The notes beneath the pieces are model-generated. The model was not told the origin of the DNA. It was given only the letters and a program-made list of their open reading frames with translations, and did not search any database. The translations under genes were made by a program, and so were the position numbers. A DNA stretch of 64,000 bases from Astrocystis sublimbata (lineage: Eukaryota > Ascomycota > Sordariomycetes > Xylariales > Xylariaceae), in NCBI GenBank assembly GCA_022453515.1, contig JAJNNY010000063.1, positions 141,189 to 205,188 on the forward strand, written 5' to 3'. Positions within the stretch are counted from its first letter, which is position 1; each line of letters opens with the position of its first letter. Shown in pieces: positions 1 to 12,504 of this stretch.

Positions 1-3000
1 TCACATTTGAACATGCTTTGGCCTTGCGATGCGTCCACATCCGTGTTCTGGCTCTGGCTGTGACTCTGGCTCTGACTCTCATGCTGAAAACAATGATTCG
101 CCATCGGAGTCTGCACCAGCGACAATCCCGGCACGGCATCGAAGTGAAAGCTATACATAGGCTGAGTATTCTGAGGTGGCGTATGCGTGTGCTGAGGTTG
201 ATGCGGCACATAGTGATACAGCGACGCAGGAGGCTTCATAGCGAGCGGACTCACAGGCCCAATGGAAGGCGTCATCTCGATAGCTTTTATTGGGATCTGT
301 GGCGACTTCTGATCCAGAGGGCCACGCAGGGGAGCAAGGGCAGGTAGCTGATGATGATGCGTGGTCGCGGGATGACGACTCGGCAGGTCTGGTAACGGAG
401 GCAGTACCGGCCGCGGCTGGAACGAGAATTGGGAATATGGATATCTGTTGCTGCCGTTGTCATCTGCGCCAACCTGGGTGTAGTTGGTATGGGTCGTAGG
501 ACCTTGCCCCGGGTCGAGGGGCGCGAAACTTAGAGGCGGGCGCGCCGGGGTGACTGGGGGCTTGTTGACCATGCCGAGGAATCCCGGAGATGGGCCTCTC
601 CTGAATTTGCCGAGTTCTTTGGCAGCGTCGACGAACCGTTGCTTACCGGTTTGTCTATCGGGCTGCTTGACCTCGTTCGATGGGTTCACCTGCTCATGTT
701 TAGGTGCGCAAGCAATCAGAGTGGCAGGAGCAGATTTCCTTGGTTTCCGCTTCTTGGGTGATGGTTTGCTCGGGGGCGTAGGCGTAGGGGTGATTGTTGG
801 CTCTGTGAAGCTGGACAGCCCAGGGACTGTGCTGAGGATAGAGCCATATAAGTGGGCGTAGCTCGGAGGGGGAATGGGAGTTTGCGAAACACATGGAATT
901 TGTTTACCAGCGGCGCGCTGTCGCTGAACTGATGGTCTCTCTGGGAGTGATTTCCTTTGCCTCTTCTTCTGGACCTTGGGTTGAGCCGGGTGATCAAGAA
1001 CAGGCTCACTGTGATGTTCGGTCTTCGGACTGGCAGAGGAGGCTAACGCGGGAGCTGGGGGGTCGGAGACGGGAGGCGGGACTGATGGTACATGTCCGAG
1101 CCTGTCGAAAGGTCGATCGCCTATTTTGGCCAGTGCATGAAATATATCCCAAACGACATAGGCACCGCACTGATAATCATTCCGCATGGCTACCGGGTAC
1201 TTAGGTGTCGGTTTTGGTTTGATGGGTCCCGGTGGAGTCGTGGTGCTCTGCTTAGTCGACGAATCCTTCTTGTCTTCAAGACTTTCACGTTTCTTTTCCG
1301 CGATGCTCTCCCGCTTGCGCACAGCCTCTCTTTTCTTCTCCGCTAGGGTCTCTCGCCTCTGCCGGTCCAGCTCCAGTCGCTCGTCGGGAGAGAGCCAGAG
1401 AACAGGCTTGCGCGTCTTCAGATCCTCGACCCAGGCATCGCAGTCCCACTCGATCCAGTAGTCCAGGACATCGCCCCAAGCACTCTCCGAAGGCTTCGTG
1501 AAATTGATGAATATGACCTTGCCGCCCTTTTGGTGTACAGCCTTGGCAAACTGCTTGACCATCACCTTCAACCCGTGCACGCGTAAGCTTGTACCGAGCA
1601 CCAGTAACAGATCCGGACCGGCAGCCAGGTCATGCTGCACTATCGGTGATATCAAATCCGAATGGGGATGTTCTTCGCCATATAGCACGATGTCGGGACG
1701 CAATTTGCCAACGCCGAGTGCACGCTTCCCCCTCTCCTGGCGGGCTGCGGTAGCTCCAGCGCAGTGAGGACACTCCGGCTGCTCTCCAGATAATGTGCGT
1801 GACTCGCGGCCGTCCTCGTCCCAGTCGCACAATTTACCACACACGAAACAGCGGAGAGAATGCAGTGATCCGTGGAGGAAGACACATTCCACGCCCTTAT
1901 CGGCGATAACTCGTGGGCGAGGTTTGGGCTGTGTCGATGCTTCCGGATCCTCCATCTTTGGCACTGGCTGGGATGCCTCGGCGGCCCCGGAACCCGTCGC
2001 GTCGTCGATTGTTTCGTTGGCCTCTTCCTTTTCAATCGACTCCTGGGCCTGGAGTTTCATCGATTTCCTCTTCTTCGCACCGCACCCGTGCTTAAGGTCA
2101 GTTGAGAGTCCAATCTTCTTCTCGATCTCATCAATGTTCTGGGTGTAGACGCGCGCAAGCTTTCCAACATCTCGCATCTGAGCGATGAAGAGGTGCGTGA
2201 CTGTGGGCTCGACGACCTTGACTCGTTGCCTTAGCGAGGTGGCGAATCTGTAGAAAACCGACGTCTTCAGCGGGTCGGACCAGATGTTGGAGTCGAACAA
2301 ATCCCTTCCCTTCATATTGCGCAGGTTCGAGCTCGAGGCTTGTGACGAAAGAATGTCCAGCGATTGTTGCGTGTCATCGGACGCGGACATATCATAACAA
2401 TCGGAGTCATGGTTGGAGCTTGTGTCGGACGTGAGAGCTTTATCATAGGGATCAAAGAGGTCTGGGGGTGGCGAGGAAAGTGGTGATGAGCAAGCAATAT
2501 AAGCTGCTCTAGCGGACCTCCTGGGTGTGCTAGATCGCGAAGACGAGCCAGAGTGCTCGGCTGTGTCTGTGGATATCGAGCTATCTGTTTGCGAGGAGCC
2601 GCTCGACGTGGGCTGGTTGGCGGAAATCGCGTCATTGGTCGCTGACAATCCGGTGGAGCGACGCGTTAGCTGCCGCGATAGTGCTGATCGCAAGGTGGTG
2701 GCTTTAGAACGCGTCACCATTTGCGGAATCTCGAAGGAGGTCACATCAGCCACCGCATCTTGTGCTATTTCATGGACCACATCTTGATCCGCATGTTGAG
2801 GTGTATCTGAGCCGCCTGGGCTAGGGACGGGTACTGTGGCTGTCGGAGGGGCTTCGGGAGGGTTCGTTCTGAGGTGGGAAGCCGACTGCCTCAACCTCGA
2901 TGAGGACTTGCGAACCAATGGCGTGTTTTTTCTCGGTTCAGATACCCTTCTACGCTTGAGCGGGCGGGTGCTGATGTCAAAAGATGAGGCGCTATCGGTA

Positions 3001-3341
3001 GCAGGGGCAGTGGAAGCGGTAATCGCACGATCCTCAGGTATGTCTTTTCTAGACTCGGCACTCGCATTGGCCTCTGCGCATTCGAACTGGGACTGAATGA
3101 GGGAGTAGAGGCCGTTCTCGGAGCGGAAATCCTAGCATCAACAGTTAGAGGACCCATTGCTGTCATCGAGGTGAAACAATGGAAGGAGACGGGGACGGGC
3201 TGGAGGGGAGCATACAGGTATTCCCGAATTGGTACTGATGCCTGCGCCGGTGACGATGACCATCTTCCGCGACTTGAAGAGGGTGTCGGCGACATGCTGA
3301 AGAAGATCGAGGTCCTCGGGCGAGACTTGAATGGTAGGCAT
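1..3341 (-). CDS. Sir2-family NAD-dependent protein deacetylase (Hst3/Hst4-like), 3' end outside window
   Basis: Two exons are visible, 3341-3216 and 3131-1, separated by an 84-nt intron (GTATG...TAG). They encode about 1085 residues and the frame is still open at base 1. The NAD-binding motif VTGAGISTNSGIP (about residues 29-41) runs across the splice into DFRSENGLYSL. After a low-complexity insertion of roughly 250 residues the core resumes at about 310 with GRDLFDSNIW, then YTQNID (about 369), the catalytic-His segment FLHGSLHSLRC (about 459), zinc cysteines CFVC...CPHC, and LVLGTSLRVHG (about 552). A Lys/Arg-rich segment and a long Pro/Ser/Gln-rich tail follow. By family knowledge, Hst3/Hst4 sirtuins deacetylate histone H3 K56 in the nucleus. 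The assignment to this subclass rests on the split core and long tail and is inferred. It is transcribed away from the HET gene. Confidence 0.85.
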
Positions 3342-4778
3342 GGTTCATGCGGTGAGATGCGGACGCGAATGCGGAGACGGTGGCGGCGACAGTGGCGGAC
3401 ACCGTCTTCGCTGTTGGAGATGGTCCTCGGCCGGGGGTGTGCAAGCCGAGAGAAACATGTAGATATCGTGTGTCAATAGCTCCGGTATGTCATGGTTTGG
3501 GTCGGTGGTTGTGTTTGTGGGTGGAAGTGTATGTGATGTGTGCCCACTTCGAATCGGATCCGGCAGCGTGTGACGTGACGTGTTGACAGTGCTTTCGGCG
3601 GATCAGGTCATGTCGCAAGAGATGCCGCGACGCGTCTGATTGTAGATATACACGCTATACTGCTCAAATAGCAGTGTCATTCAATGACATGATGGGTGTC
3701 CCGTCGGTGAACAGCGCAGTGAATTGGAAAAGCGACGACAGTCTGGCGAGGCGAAAGATGAATTGGAGTGGGGAGAAACATCGGATCAAGCCACTGGGGA
3801 CGAGGCGTGGGAAGGTCGAGGTCGGTAAGAACGCGGCACGGGGCTCACGTCTGACAGACCAAACCACTAACTAATCCATGGAGCCGGTCCGCAGCATGTT
3901 GGTCGGGTTGGCTTCGGTTGGGGCTGCTTGGGGGCTGCTAACGTTTGTTTTAGGTACATGTAGTTAGCTTCTAACTCCGAGTCAGTCCGAGGCACGGACG
4001 GCGCATGTCTGCTGCTGCAGCACAATAACATGGTCGACACGGTGGACCAAATGCGAGTGGCTGGTTCGGCGAATTGATGGGATGGGATGGGATGGGTCCA
4101 TTGTTCGTACGTACATGCAGCGGCGGGCTGTTAGTGCAAGGTTAGAGTTGCACGCGTGCCGCCCGTAGTTACCCCAAATTCGGGGCCATGTCGCTGGAAG
4201 CTTGTGTGGAGCGCGCAGAGGCAGCATGCAGAAGAGCGGGTACCGGCATGCTGGATTCGCTAACATAAACCAAGCTAACGAATCTGCCAACAGCCCGTGC
4301 GGATCCCCCCGTGTGGCCAATCATGTCGCGGGCTTGACATGTGAAGTTCACCCCTCCGCGGCTGGCCCTACCCGCGAGGCGTCCCGCGACCGTAATAGAT
4401 ATAAATAGGACACCGAGACAACAAAAACTGGTTGATGAAGATCGTGGTACTTCCATACTAACCCATATACCAGTCAATCGGGTAAACTTCTCAATTTTGC
4501 ATGATGGATTCAACAGTTTACATATAGCGGTAATGTGAATGAACAAGTCGTAGCGCTATCAGCCGTGCAGACAGAGCCGCATTATGAATCCACTCATTGG
4601 TAGCGCTTCCGTTCGGGGAAAACGCAGACATGACTTCTGCACGAACACATCGTGGTCGTGTCCAACAATACCACAACCTTAAAGGATACTATCACTTCAT
4701 TTATCACCTTGGCTCTAAACTCGATATCATAGCTACCTAGATAATTACCTAACTCACTATTGGGATCCACTGCCTCCG
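3342..4778. other. Intergenic region, divergent promoters of sirtuin and HET gene
   Basis: No convincing gene is present. It separates two divergently transcribed genes. A GGGAT microsatellite (four units) lies near 4078-4097 and a TATA-like AGATATAAATAGG near 4396-4408. The short ORFs here have no recognisable protein character. Confidence 0.5.
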
Positions 4779-6804
4779 ATGGGTAGGATCGCATCTGAGA
4801 GGGCCTACTCGCCTCCCCCCTGGAAACGTGCCCATCCGTATCATGCGCAGACCGCCCATGAATCCGACGCCGACTCTGACTCCGATTCTGACCCCGATTC
4901 CGGTTCTGACCCCGGCGACTCCTCCGCCGGTTCAGACAACAATGACTCTCGGCCCGAACAGGCCGACGAGGACGACCCGGAACCGGAACCGGGATCGGGG
5001 TCCACATCAGCGGGGCTTCCGTACCCGTATCCATTGCTCACGACGGAGGACGGGATACGCATCATGCGGCTTCTGCCCGCCGCCGACGACGACGACCCGA
5101 TATGCATCGAGCTCCGCGAAGTCTCGCTGTCTTCACCACCAGCATACAACGCCATCTCCTACGCCTGGGGCTTGCCAGTGAACAAGCGCGGCATCCTCTG
5201 CGATAGCCAGACCATCATGATCCCCATAAACCTACACCGCGCCCTACGCCAGCTGCGCCACCCACTTTACCCGCGCGACTTCTGGGCGGACGCCATCTGC
5301 ATCGACCAGGCGTCCTCAGCCGACAAGAGCAGCCAGGTGCACCGCATGTCATCGATCTTCGCGCAAGCGGCGCAAGTAACCGTATGGCTCGGCCGCGACA
5401 CGCAGTTCAGCGCGCAGAGCATATTCCCCGTCATGCGCGAGATGGCGCAGCGCGACTTCCATCCCGACATCATCCCCATCGAAGTCGACCCCTTCTGGCG
5501 CCATCTGGCGCGGCTCTTCAGACGGCCCTGGTTCCGCCGCCTGTGGTGTCTGCAGGAGATCGTGCTGGCGGCTGCGGCCGAGGTGCGCTGGGGCGAGGAG
5601 GCGGCTGCCTGGTATACCGTCGCGGAGACGGCGAGGTGGATCCGCTCGTGTCCGGCGCAGCTGCTGCCGCCGGGCGCCATGGCTGGCGTCAACAACGCGC
5701 ACGTCATGTTCGCTGTGGCCCGCGACATAAGGGCTGGCAAGCTGGTGTCGTTCCTTGAGTTGCTGGGGCTCGTGTGGCAGTTCCGCAGCTCGGATCATAG
5801 GGACGTCATCTATGCGCTTCTGGGCCTGCCCACGACGGATGCGGACGTGGGGAAGGGCGAGGTCTTTGTGAGGCCCGACTATGCTAGTGATTACTGTGAT
5901 GTGTATCGGGAATGCGCGATGAAGGTTATACGGCAGACGCAGTCGCTGCGTCTTCTTTCGCATGTCCAGTTGAATGAGGATGATATGCAGGAGCCGAGGC
6001 AGAACCTTCCGAGTTGGGTGCCCCGGCTGCATAATTATACTCACCCGATGCTGCTTCCCTCTGAATCATTGTCTTCGTTCAATGCAGCTGCTTTTCTTCC
6101 GTCTTCCCAACCGAGAGTTGAGGGTCGATCGCTGATCGTGCGAGGTATTCGACTGTCTAAGGTGCAGGAGTGTATCGAAGCTTGGAACGACGATGATAGA
6201 CCTCCACCACAGCTAGTAGAGCATTGCAAAAGTTGGCTGGACGATGGGTCTGGAAAATATGCGGATTCGGGATTGACTCGAGACGAGATGTCGTCGATGA
6301 TATTGACAGCAGGGAAGAGCTGGGGCGGGAGGCTCGTGGATGACGTCCAACAGCACGCAAGGGATATGGCCGATCACGAACATGTTCGCGCCGCTAGTGA
6401 CGACAAGACTGATGATGTGTGAGTACCTCTTCAGGTCCGTGCAGATTGAAGATGTTGTCGCTGTACTGACATTGAGAGCACCAAGCGACGAGACAGTTGG
6501 GGAAGAGAGGGGGAGCGGGGACGGCTACCGCTTCTACCTGGCACAGCGAGATGCATGCAAAGGCCGAGCACTGCTCCTCACGCAAAACGGCCACGTCGGT
6601 TTAGGCCCGCGGTTAATGCAGGACGGCGATATACTTTGCCTTCTGAGCAACTGCGCAATGCCGATGATTTTGAGGCCGTTGAATGATGATGATGAGGCCT
6701 TTGAGGTCGTAGGTGAAGCTTACATTTACGGCATCATGTTTGGGGAAGCTTCTGTCGGATATCAAGATGTGGATGAGGAGCTGAAAGAGTTTGCCTTGTC
6801 GTAA
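4779..6804 (+). CDS. HET-domain (heterokaryon incompatibility) protein
   Basis: Exons 4779-6418 and 6477-6804 flank a 58-nt intron (GTGAGT...CTGAC...GAG, acceptor AG at 6475-6476) and give 655 residues. The N-terminus (about 25-75) is an Asp/Ser/Pro-rich disordered stretch. The HET domain spans about residues 115-260 and shows its hallmark blocks AYNAISYAWG, FWADAICIDQ, VWLGRD and PWFRRLWCLQEIVLA. The C-terminus, reached only through the intron, carries the usual GLGPRLMQDGD and YIYGIMFGEA blocks. HET-domain proteins trigger cell death on encounter of incompatible partners. No partner domain (NACHT, ankyrin) is attached here, so the specific role is unknown. The gene stands alone and looks intact. 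Confidence 0.85.
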
Positions 6805-8234
6805 ATGCTTGGAACAGTGACTTGCATCATGGACTTCCCATGTTCATCCAATGACGGAATCCAGGCTAGATTTCATTTCACTTCAGAGACGTCGCTCCTA
6901 GATTCATCAATCCTACATCCCACTTTTAGGCATGGGCAATACACCCCCCAATACAGTGCCAAGAAAAAGCTTGGGGTAAGGTCACTGAGACCCTCGTCAC
7001 TAATATTGGCCTCTGGCCTATTAGCCCGAGAGACCGATAAGATACAGTCAGACGATGTCCCTACTGCACTGGTTTTTTTTCTTTTTCCTGCGGCCAATTC
7101 TTGCAACGGGCACTACAGGTATGGCGGCAACTTGGCGCCATTATAGCGCCATGCAGGCATAATGCCTGTCATCCAGTCCACTCTAAACACAATACCTCCT
7201 CATTCATCAACTGAACTGCTTCCTTTATAGTAAGTATAGGGTTATTCTGAGTAGCAGACTCCCTAGTAAGTACCTAGGTAGGTACGCATTACCTTATCAA
7301 CTACATCTCTTAGATTTGGAGCGACAGTCACGAACCTAGTGACAGTCATGTACGGTCACAAATCTGAGCGACTCTGCAACCTCTTGTCATGTTTAACGCA
7401 GAAACCGACACTTAAGGAATGATAAATACGTTTTTCCACATGGCACAGGCCATTTGCTCAGGTGATTGAGCAACCGGGCTGTGCAAGCTACTGAGCTGCG
7501 TCTCATTCGAGTATTCTCTCCTCGGCGTAACTCAACCTCGCAGCACTCATCGTGGTATTACTGTATGTTTAGGTATTGGCCTTCCAACTCAGTGTATTTG
7601 GCCTTGCTGCATGGGTCTAGCACTTGATGTAACAGAAACGGAGGAGATCGTCCTTTACGCCCCAATATCGGCAGTGGGCACGTCAAAGGCAATGTAGAGG
7701 ACTTTCAGTGTCAGATTTGATTGGATAAGGTAACAATACGATTCGGCGAAGCCCAGCTTCTCTGAGAACGAGGCCTCTTCACTTGCGGACGTGCGTATTC
7801 CAACTCCCGACACCTCTCAACCACCTATGATTCATTGTACGGAAACTTCGGGGCCATTTAACGATTCCTTCGTCACGCAAACAAACATGTATATATCTTT
7901 ACAGGAATGCGGAGGCCAGTTTCGCGGTACCATATATAAAACGAGAACATGGGCTCGTTGGTTCTGGGTTGAAGATTTTTTCTTGTTTCCCTTCTCTTCA
8001 CATTGTCGGATCACAGAAGAGGTTCGATAGTCAATCTAGAAGGTTTCGGTCTCAATAGCAGATGAATTGCAGGTGAGTTGTCAACCATTGCCAGAATCTA
8101 CGTTGAGAACGGCGAGTTTATAACCACAGCAATAGGGCTTCAGTTTCACCTCAGTCCCAGTGCCAATATACAAGCTCGTACCGTGACCGCCACAGTTGTC
8201 CATTCAAGCCACCCGACTGATAGAGATCTTCACC
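6805..8234. other. Intergenic region without supported genes
   Basis: About 1.4 kb lies between the HET gene and the C2H2-like gene. It holds a TACCTAGGTAGGTAC motif near 7270, a TATA-like stretch (CATATATAAA) near 7930, and no ORF with protein character. Confidence 0.5.
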
Positions 8235-9140
8235 ATGGATCCTAGTCTTTCGCGCGCCAAAGAGTCGCCGATTTGCGAATTCATTTCCAACCACAGTGAT
8301 TCAACTCAAGATGCTAATGCCAATACCAACTACCAGCTAGAGCAGCTAGCCACACCCCAGCACACATCCGAGCCTTATGGGCATGAATATTGGAATGCCA
8401 ACTTTCAGCCACGTGAGCTAGTGAGTCGCAATTGAGCCCACAATCCCAGATACAGTGTGAATGAATGTGTCAACGCTAACTATCAGCAGCAGCAGCTCTG
8501 GCAGCAGCTAGTCGCACCCGAGACACTGTCCCAGCCCATCATCCCGAACTATGGTTCAGGCGGATATTCCCACATCGAGCAGATCTACGGCTACTATGAT
8601 CCAAACCTAGCTGTTGGATCTAAATCCTGGCAGGATGCTACACTCCTGGACTACGGCGAATATACTCCAAATTTTGGCGTCAACTTAGGCGGACCTGTTT
8701 ACAGCGAGCAGCCTGGACTTGCTGGTAACGCCTACTCAAGTGCCGCCTGGCCTTCCGATGCATCATCTGCATCGCTGCTCTCGTCGCTGTCACCATCGTT
8801 ACATTCTGAACCACAGTTGCAAACCCCCACGGAAAAACCATATCTATGCACTCTCGACATTCATTGTCAATGGTCATTCAAGCATCAGAAGGACTTGATC
8901 CGTCACAAAAACACAGTACACCAAATTGGAGGTGGCGACAAACTTTCTTTCCGCTGTCGATGTTCGAAGGAAAACCCGCGAAAAGACAACCACAAGCGAC
9001 ATTGTCTTAGCTGCAACACAACTTACTATGATGCATATCGTTGCAGGTGTGGCGGCCTCGCAATGCAGTTGCAGGACCACATTGAACATATCGTCTCATG
9101 TCAATTTGGCAATCGTCGCACAGGTCGCCCTCGAGCATAG
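8235..9140 (+). CDS. C2H2-type zinc finger protein, hypothetical
   Basis: Exons 8235-8420 and 8487-9140 flank a 66-nt intron with GTGAGT donor, GCTAAC branch site and TATCAG acceptor, giving 279 residues. I chose the ATG at 8235 because it sits in a CACCATGG context. The first 175 residues are Gln/Asn/Tyr/Ser-rich and look disordered. At about residues 187-212 there is one C2H2 finger (CTLDIHC...HQKDLIRHKNTVH), followed by two Cys/His clusters (CRCSKEN...HKRHCLSC and CRCGGLAMQLQDHIEHIVSC) that may be degenerate fingers. The C-terminus GNRRTGRPRA resembles an AT-hook. A nuclear DNA-binding role is inferred from these motifs; no target can be read from the sequence. Confidence 0.7.
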
Positions 9141-9540
9141 GTAACTGGAGGGCATGTTGCGACAAGTCCAGATGACTACCCAAGAGATGGCTTATACGTG
9201 TTTTGTGGTTTTGTTGTCTTTGTTGTTTTGTTTGGCCTGGATCACTCATTTTGGGGCTTTTTTTTTGTTGCACGTCTTCTATTTGGCCTCAATTTCAATT
9301 TCATGATCATTGTGATTTGTTGCTTGTTATTGCTAGTTACCTAGGTAGTCACTCTTTCATAGTCAAATTAAACCCCACGCTCTTTAAAAAAAATACTCGG
9401 TTTTCTGAATTGGGAGTAAACCACGAAGACGTTCATCTCGCAATAACCTTTACAAGCTCTGTAAGCATAGTACTGGGCTTGCATTCCGTTTTAAACGGTA
9501 GAGCCATGAGCCGAACCATAATGCATTCTGGGGTCCCAGC

Positions 9541-9582
9541 GGGGTAACTGTCCAAATATGGGCATATTTGGACAGTTACCCC
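9541..9582. repeat. Perfect 20-bp inverted repeat (hairpin), 2-nt loop
   Basis: The left arm 9541-9560 begins GGGGTAACTGTCC and the right arm 9563-9582 is its exact reverse complement, with GG between. A second pair of arms, ATGCATTC (9521-9528) and GAATGCAT (9593-9600), encloses it and gives a nested hairpin of about 80 bp. It could be the remnant of a small inverted-repeat transposon or a structured RNA. Nothing coding is adjacent. Confidence 0.8.
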
Positions 9583-10249
9583 TCTTGGACTCGAATGCAT
9601 TGCCCATGCTTTTAAAGATGTACCTCCATCACAAGTGCCCCCTGGACGGTTTTGATAAGGTGCCATATGATGGAAACCCATTATCATAGGTAACATTTAT
9701 TAAGTCTCTACTTTTGAAGAGTCTGGTTCTGGCCGAGCTCTTCACAACTCATAATATTATTGGCACTGGGAAAGTGCGTCGTTAGTGAGGAAGCAGCAAA
9801 TTGATTCAGGGTGTTGACTTACATCATTGGTAGATGCAGCAAGCTGCTAGGGGACAGCATTCATTCTGGCAAAATTCTACGGGCAATAATCCGCCAGGGA
9901 TGATTTTTCCACGAGCAACGTCTGAGGGTCAAGAGTCTCTGGATAATACTGACTGCAGAACAAATTGAAGACTTTATGCTGGCTTTATATATACTCCCAA
10001 AGCCTCAAGATTCTTTGATCATGAATGACATCTTCCTATCTTACAATTGTGAACCCGCTTAGGCGAAACCCGCCCGCAGGTGCCTAAGACCCTGGCGGGC
10101 CTGGAAGCCTCTGTTTTTAGAGCAGCCAATCAGATCATGCTAAAGTTGCATATTTTGGAATGTCTTCCTTCACCGTCGAGTCCAATCAGTGATCAGAATG
10201 CTGCAGGCTTTCAGCATTAATTGGCCTTATGCATGCATGGAAGATCATT

Positions 10250-10700
10250 CGAGGCCAATTTGGTTATCATCTCTTGGCGATGGTTGTCCGAGGCCATTTC
10301 ACTGAGGCCATTTGATTGTTATCTCTAGGTGGATATTTGAGGCCAATGCCTAATCACCAATCATTGGCGATGCTTACAGCGAGGCCAATTGTTACTGCCT
10401 CAAACAAATTTCCAATCTCTAGACCACTGTGATTGGTTGATTCGGATAATTATAGTACAAAAGTTGCAGATTACAATAGGAAAGAAAGATTGCCAGGACT
10501 GCGTGCTGGGGCCATTTCTTTCCACATCAATATTGTTGATATAACGCAGTAGGCGACGTGCAATTAACGTCATTACAGAACAAGACTTCTATGTACATGT
10601 CTGCACTTGGAAATGAGGCCAATATTTCTATTGGCTGGGAGTTATTACAGGAAAAGACCGCTACGCGTCTATACTTGGAAAGTGAGGCCAAATCTTTCTA
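10250..10700 (+). repeat. Cluster of GAGGCCA(A/T)T motifs with a degenerate direct repeat
   Basis: At least seven copies of GAGGCCA, most continuing to GAGGCCAAT, occur in about 450 bp upstream of the hypothetical gene at 10778. Two copies near 10613 and 10682 sit in a longer direct repeat (CTTGGAAA, GAGGCCAA, TTTCTATTGGCTGG). The CCAAT/ATTGG cores could bind the HAP/CBC complex, but repeat debris is an equally good explanation. Confidence 0.55.
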
Positions 10701-10777
10701 TTGGCTGGAAAACATATGATCAATTGTCGTAAGAGATATTCCATCTCGAAACTCGACGAACTGCTGATTTTCAATAG

Positions 10778-11494
10778 ATGGCGAGAGGACGCTATAAATA
10801 CCTATGCCGCTTTGATATGAAGCCCTTCATTCATCCTTGCGGCAGGTTTGAACATGTAATTAAATCATTCAAAATGAAGCATGCTTGTAGATTCTATTCC
10901 TCGTTCCATGCGCCCAGCACATCTCAAGACCTAGTGTGTTCCCGCCGTTGGCAATTCCCCTCTTTACGAGAAATATCATACTGCCAAAATACTTCCCATC
11001 AAGATGCGCTCGGGAGAGGCGCTCAATTCGACCACCACGACGTTGGAACGATTTTGCAAAGCCTGGGGGAAAAACTTAAAGTCGGTCCAAGATGCATGGA
11101 CGACGGAGATCTCGTGGTCTACCCTGTGATGAGCGAAGACGGCACACCCTACGAGGCCCAGTGTTTCGCAAAGTACCAGTTGCCCCAGAAGCTGTACACA
11201 GCCCGAAGGAGAAGAATATGCAGATTGAGAAAGTCAACGAATCTCGTCAAGGAGTTGGATGAAGAGGGAATCAAGATTATTGTCTCCAGAGTACCCATGG
11301 CCGATGCTCGCAATGCCCAGAACCGGGCAGTGTGGGATAAAGAAAATGGGAATCAGTACAGCTGTTCCAGCGATGAGTTTCCACCACTTGGCTGTGATAA
11401 CGAGGATGAAGAGAACTCACCGGGCCGTTTGAGAGGCCAATTTGTCGACCGCCAATCTTCATTCGCAGAGGTAGCTTCATCGGGCTTGGCTTGA
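10778..11494 (+). CDS. Hypothetical protein
   Basis: This is an uninterrupted 238-codon frame of normal composition. I do not recognise the family. Visible features are a basic N-terminus with several Cys/His, a basic segment TARRRRICRLRK near residues 141-152, and an acidic C-terminal third (GCDNEDEENSPG). The true start could be a later ATG (10817 or 10874). No intron signals are needed. The upstream GAGGCCAAT cluster might be its promoter. It may be lineage-specific, or part of a longer decayed gene. Confidence 0.4.
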   Translation: MARGRYKYLCRFDMKPFIHPCGRFEHVIKSFKMKHACRFYSSFHAPSTSQDLVCSRRWQFPSLREISYCQNTSHQDALGRGAQFDHHDVGTILQSLGEKLKVGPRCMDDGDLVVYPVMSEDGTPYEAQCFAKYQLPQKLYTARRRRICRLRKSTNLVKELDEEGIKIIVSRVPMADARNAQNRAVWDKENGNQYSCSSDEFPPLGCDNEDEENSPGRLRGQFVDRQSSFAEVASSGLA

Positions 11495-12504
11495 AGAGGC
11501 AAAAAGGCAGACCAACTAGCTTTCAAGGTAAATCCTCGGCCCTTCGGTATTCCCGGCACGAACAGCTAAGTACTCAAAAGAGAAAAACACAAGATTTTCT
11601 CTGACTATTGTACACACACTGACCCAAATTAGGATCTGAAGAAGAGTGTTGAGTGATATGTAAGTATCAGGGGAGAGGGGGGGGGGGGGGATACGCAGAC
11701 ATCAATGAGCTCGGTATATGTCTACAGTTTGTTATGAAACAACTTTGTCATCGACCTCAGGCTTTCATGTACCTCGGACCGACTCTCTCTTACATCCCTT
11801 ACTGGCTTCCAGGAATTCTCACAGCCTTCATGGACTCTCGTTCAGGAATTCTCACAGCCTTCATGGACTCTCGTTTTGCGAATTGCTCAGCAGTTCCACA
11901 GTTTGTCTAATATAGTGTTACCATGGCCCCTTTTTGTCAGTCTTTTCCCTAGTCGCTTTTGTTGATGGTTTTACTTAGATCTTATATCAGTTTCAACACA
12001 GGGGGCAAACAAAAACCATGTATTTTCTATTGCCTAGGTACTCCAAATTGATTTCATGTCCTGACCTATAAGCCACGAGCACTATATCCGCACCCATAGT
12101 CGACCCTACCCGAACATCATTCAAATCATCTTTCCATGCTTGTCTACACACATATAGATAACAGTAGGTATCTCATGTGTCATATGCACCTAGCGTGCAG
12201 CTAGTATTAACAGAAAAAGGAATCAAACTGTGAGAGTCAAGTACCTATAATGGATGTAGGCATGAATGTCTCTGCACTTTTTCCAGCCGTGAAAGGTTTT
12301 TGTGCAATAAAGTTGACAGTAAACGCACTGCCCATGTGATAAACAGGTTAAATATGCCCGGCATGCTTTGTGCGCCATATGCAGATGAAACTTGGAAGTT
12401 CAAATCAGGCATGTCAGGGTATTTAGAGGATAGTTTAACAAGACAGGATAAAATATATCATCGCCGAACCTCTAAGATCTGGATATTCCCCTTTTCCTCA
12501 ACAA
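11495..12504. other. Intergenic region with G-tract and 33-bp tandem duplication
   Basis: A run of more than ten G lies near 11680. A 33-bp unit starting GGAATTCTCACAGCC is present twice in tandem (about 11812-11877). No coding evidence is seen. Confidence 0.5.

Larger units (their letters stand above)
9141..10777. other. Intergenic region with a perfect hairpin and GAGGCCAAT cluster
   Basis: No gene is supported. It holds the 20-bp inverted repeat at 9541-9582 and a cluster of GAGGCCA motifs at about 10250-10700, both listed separately. Confidence 0.5.
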
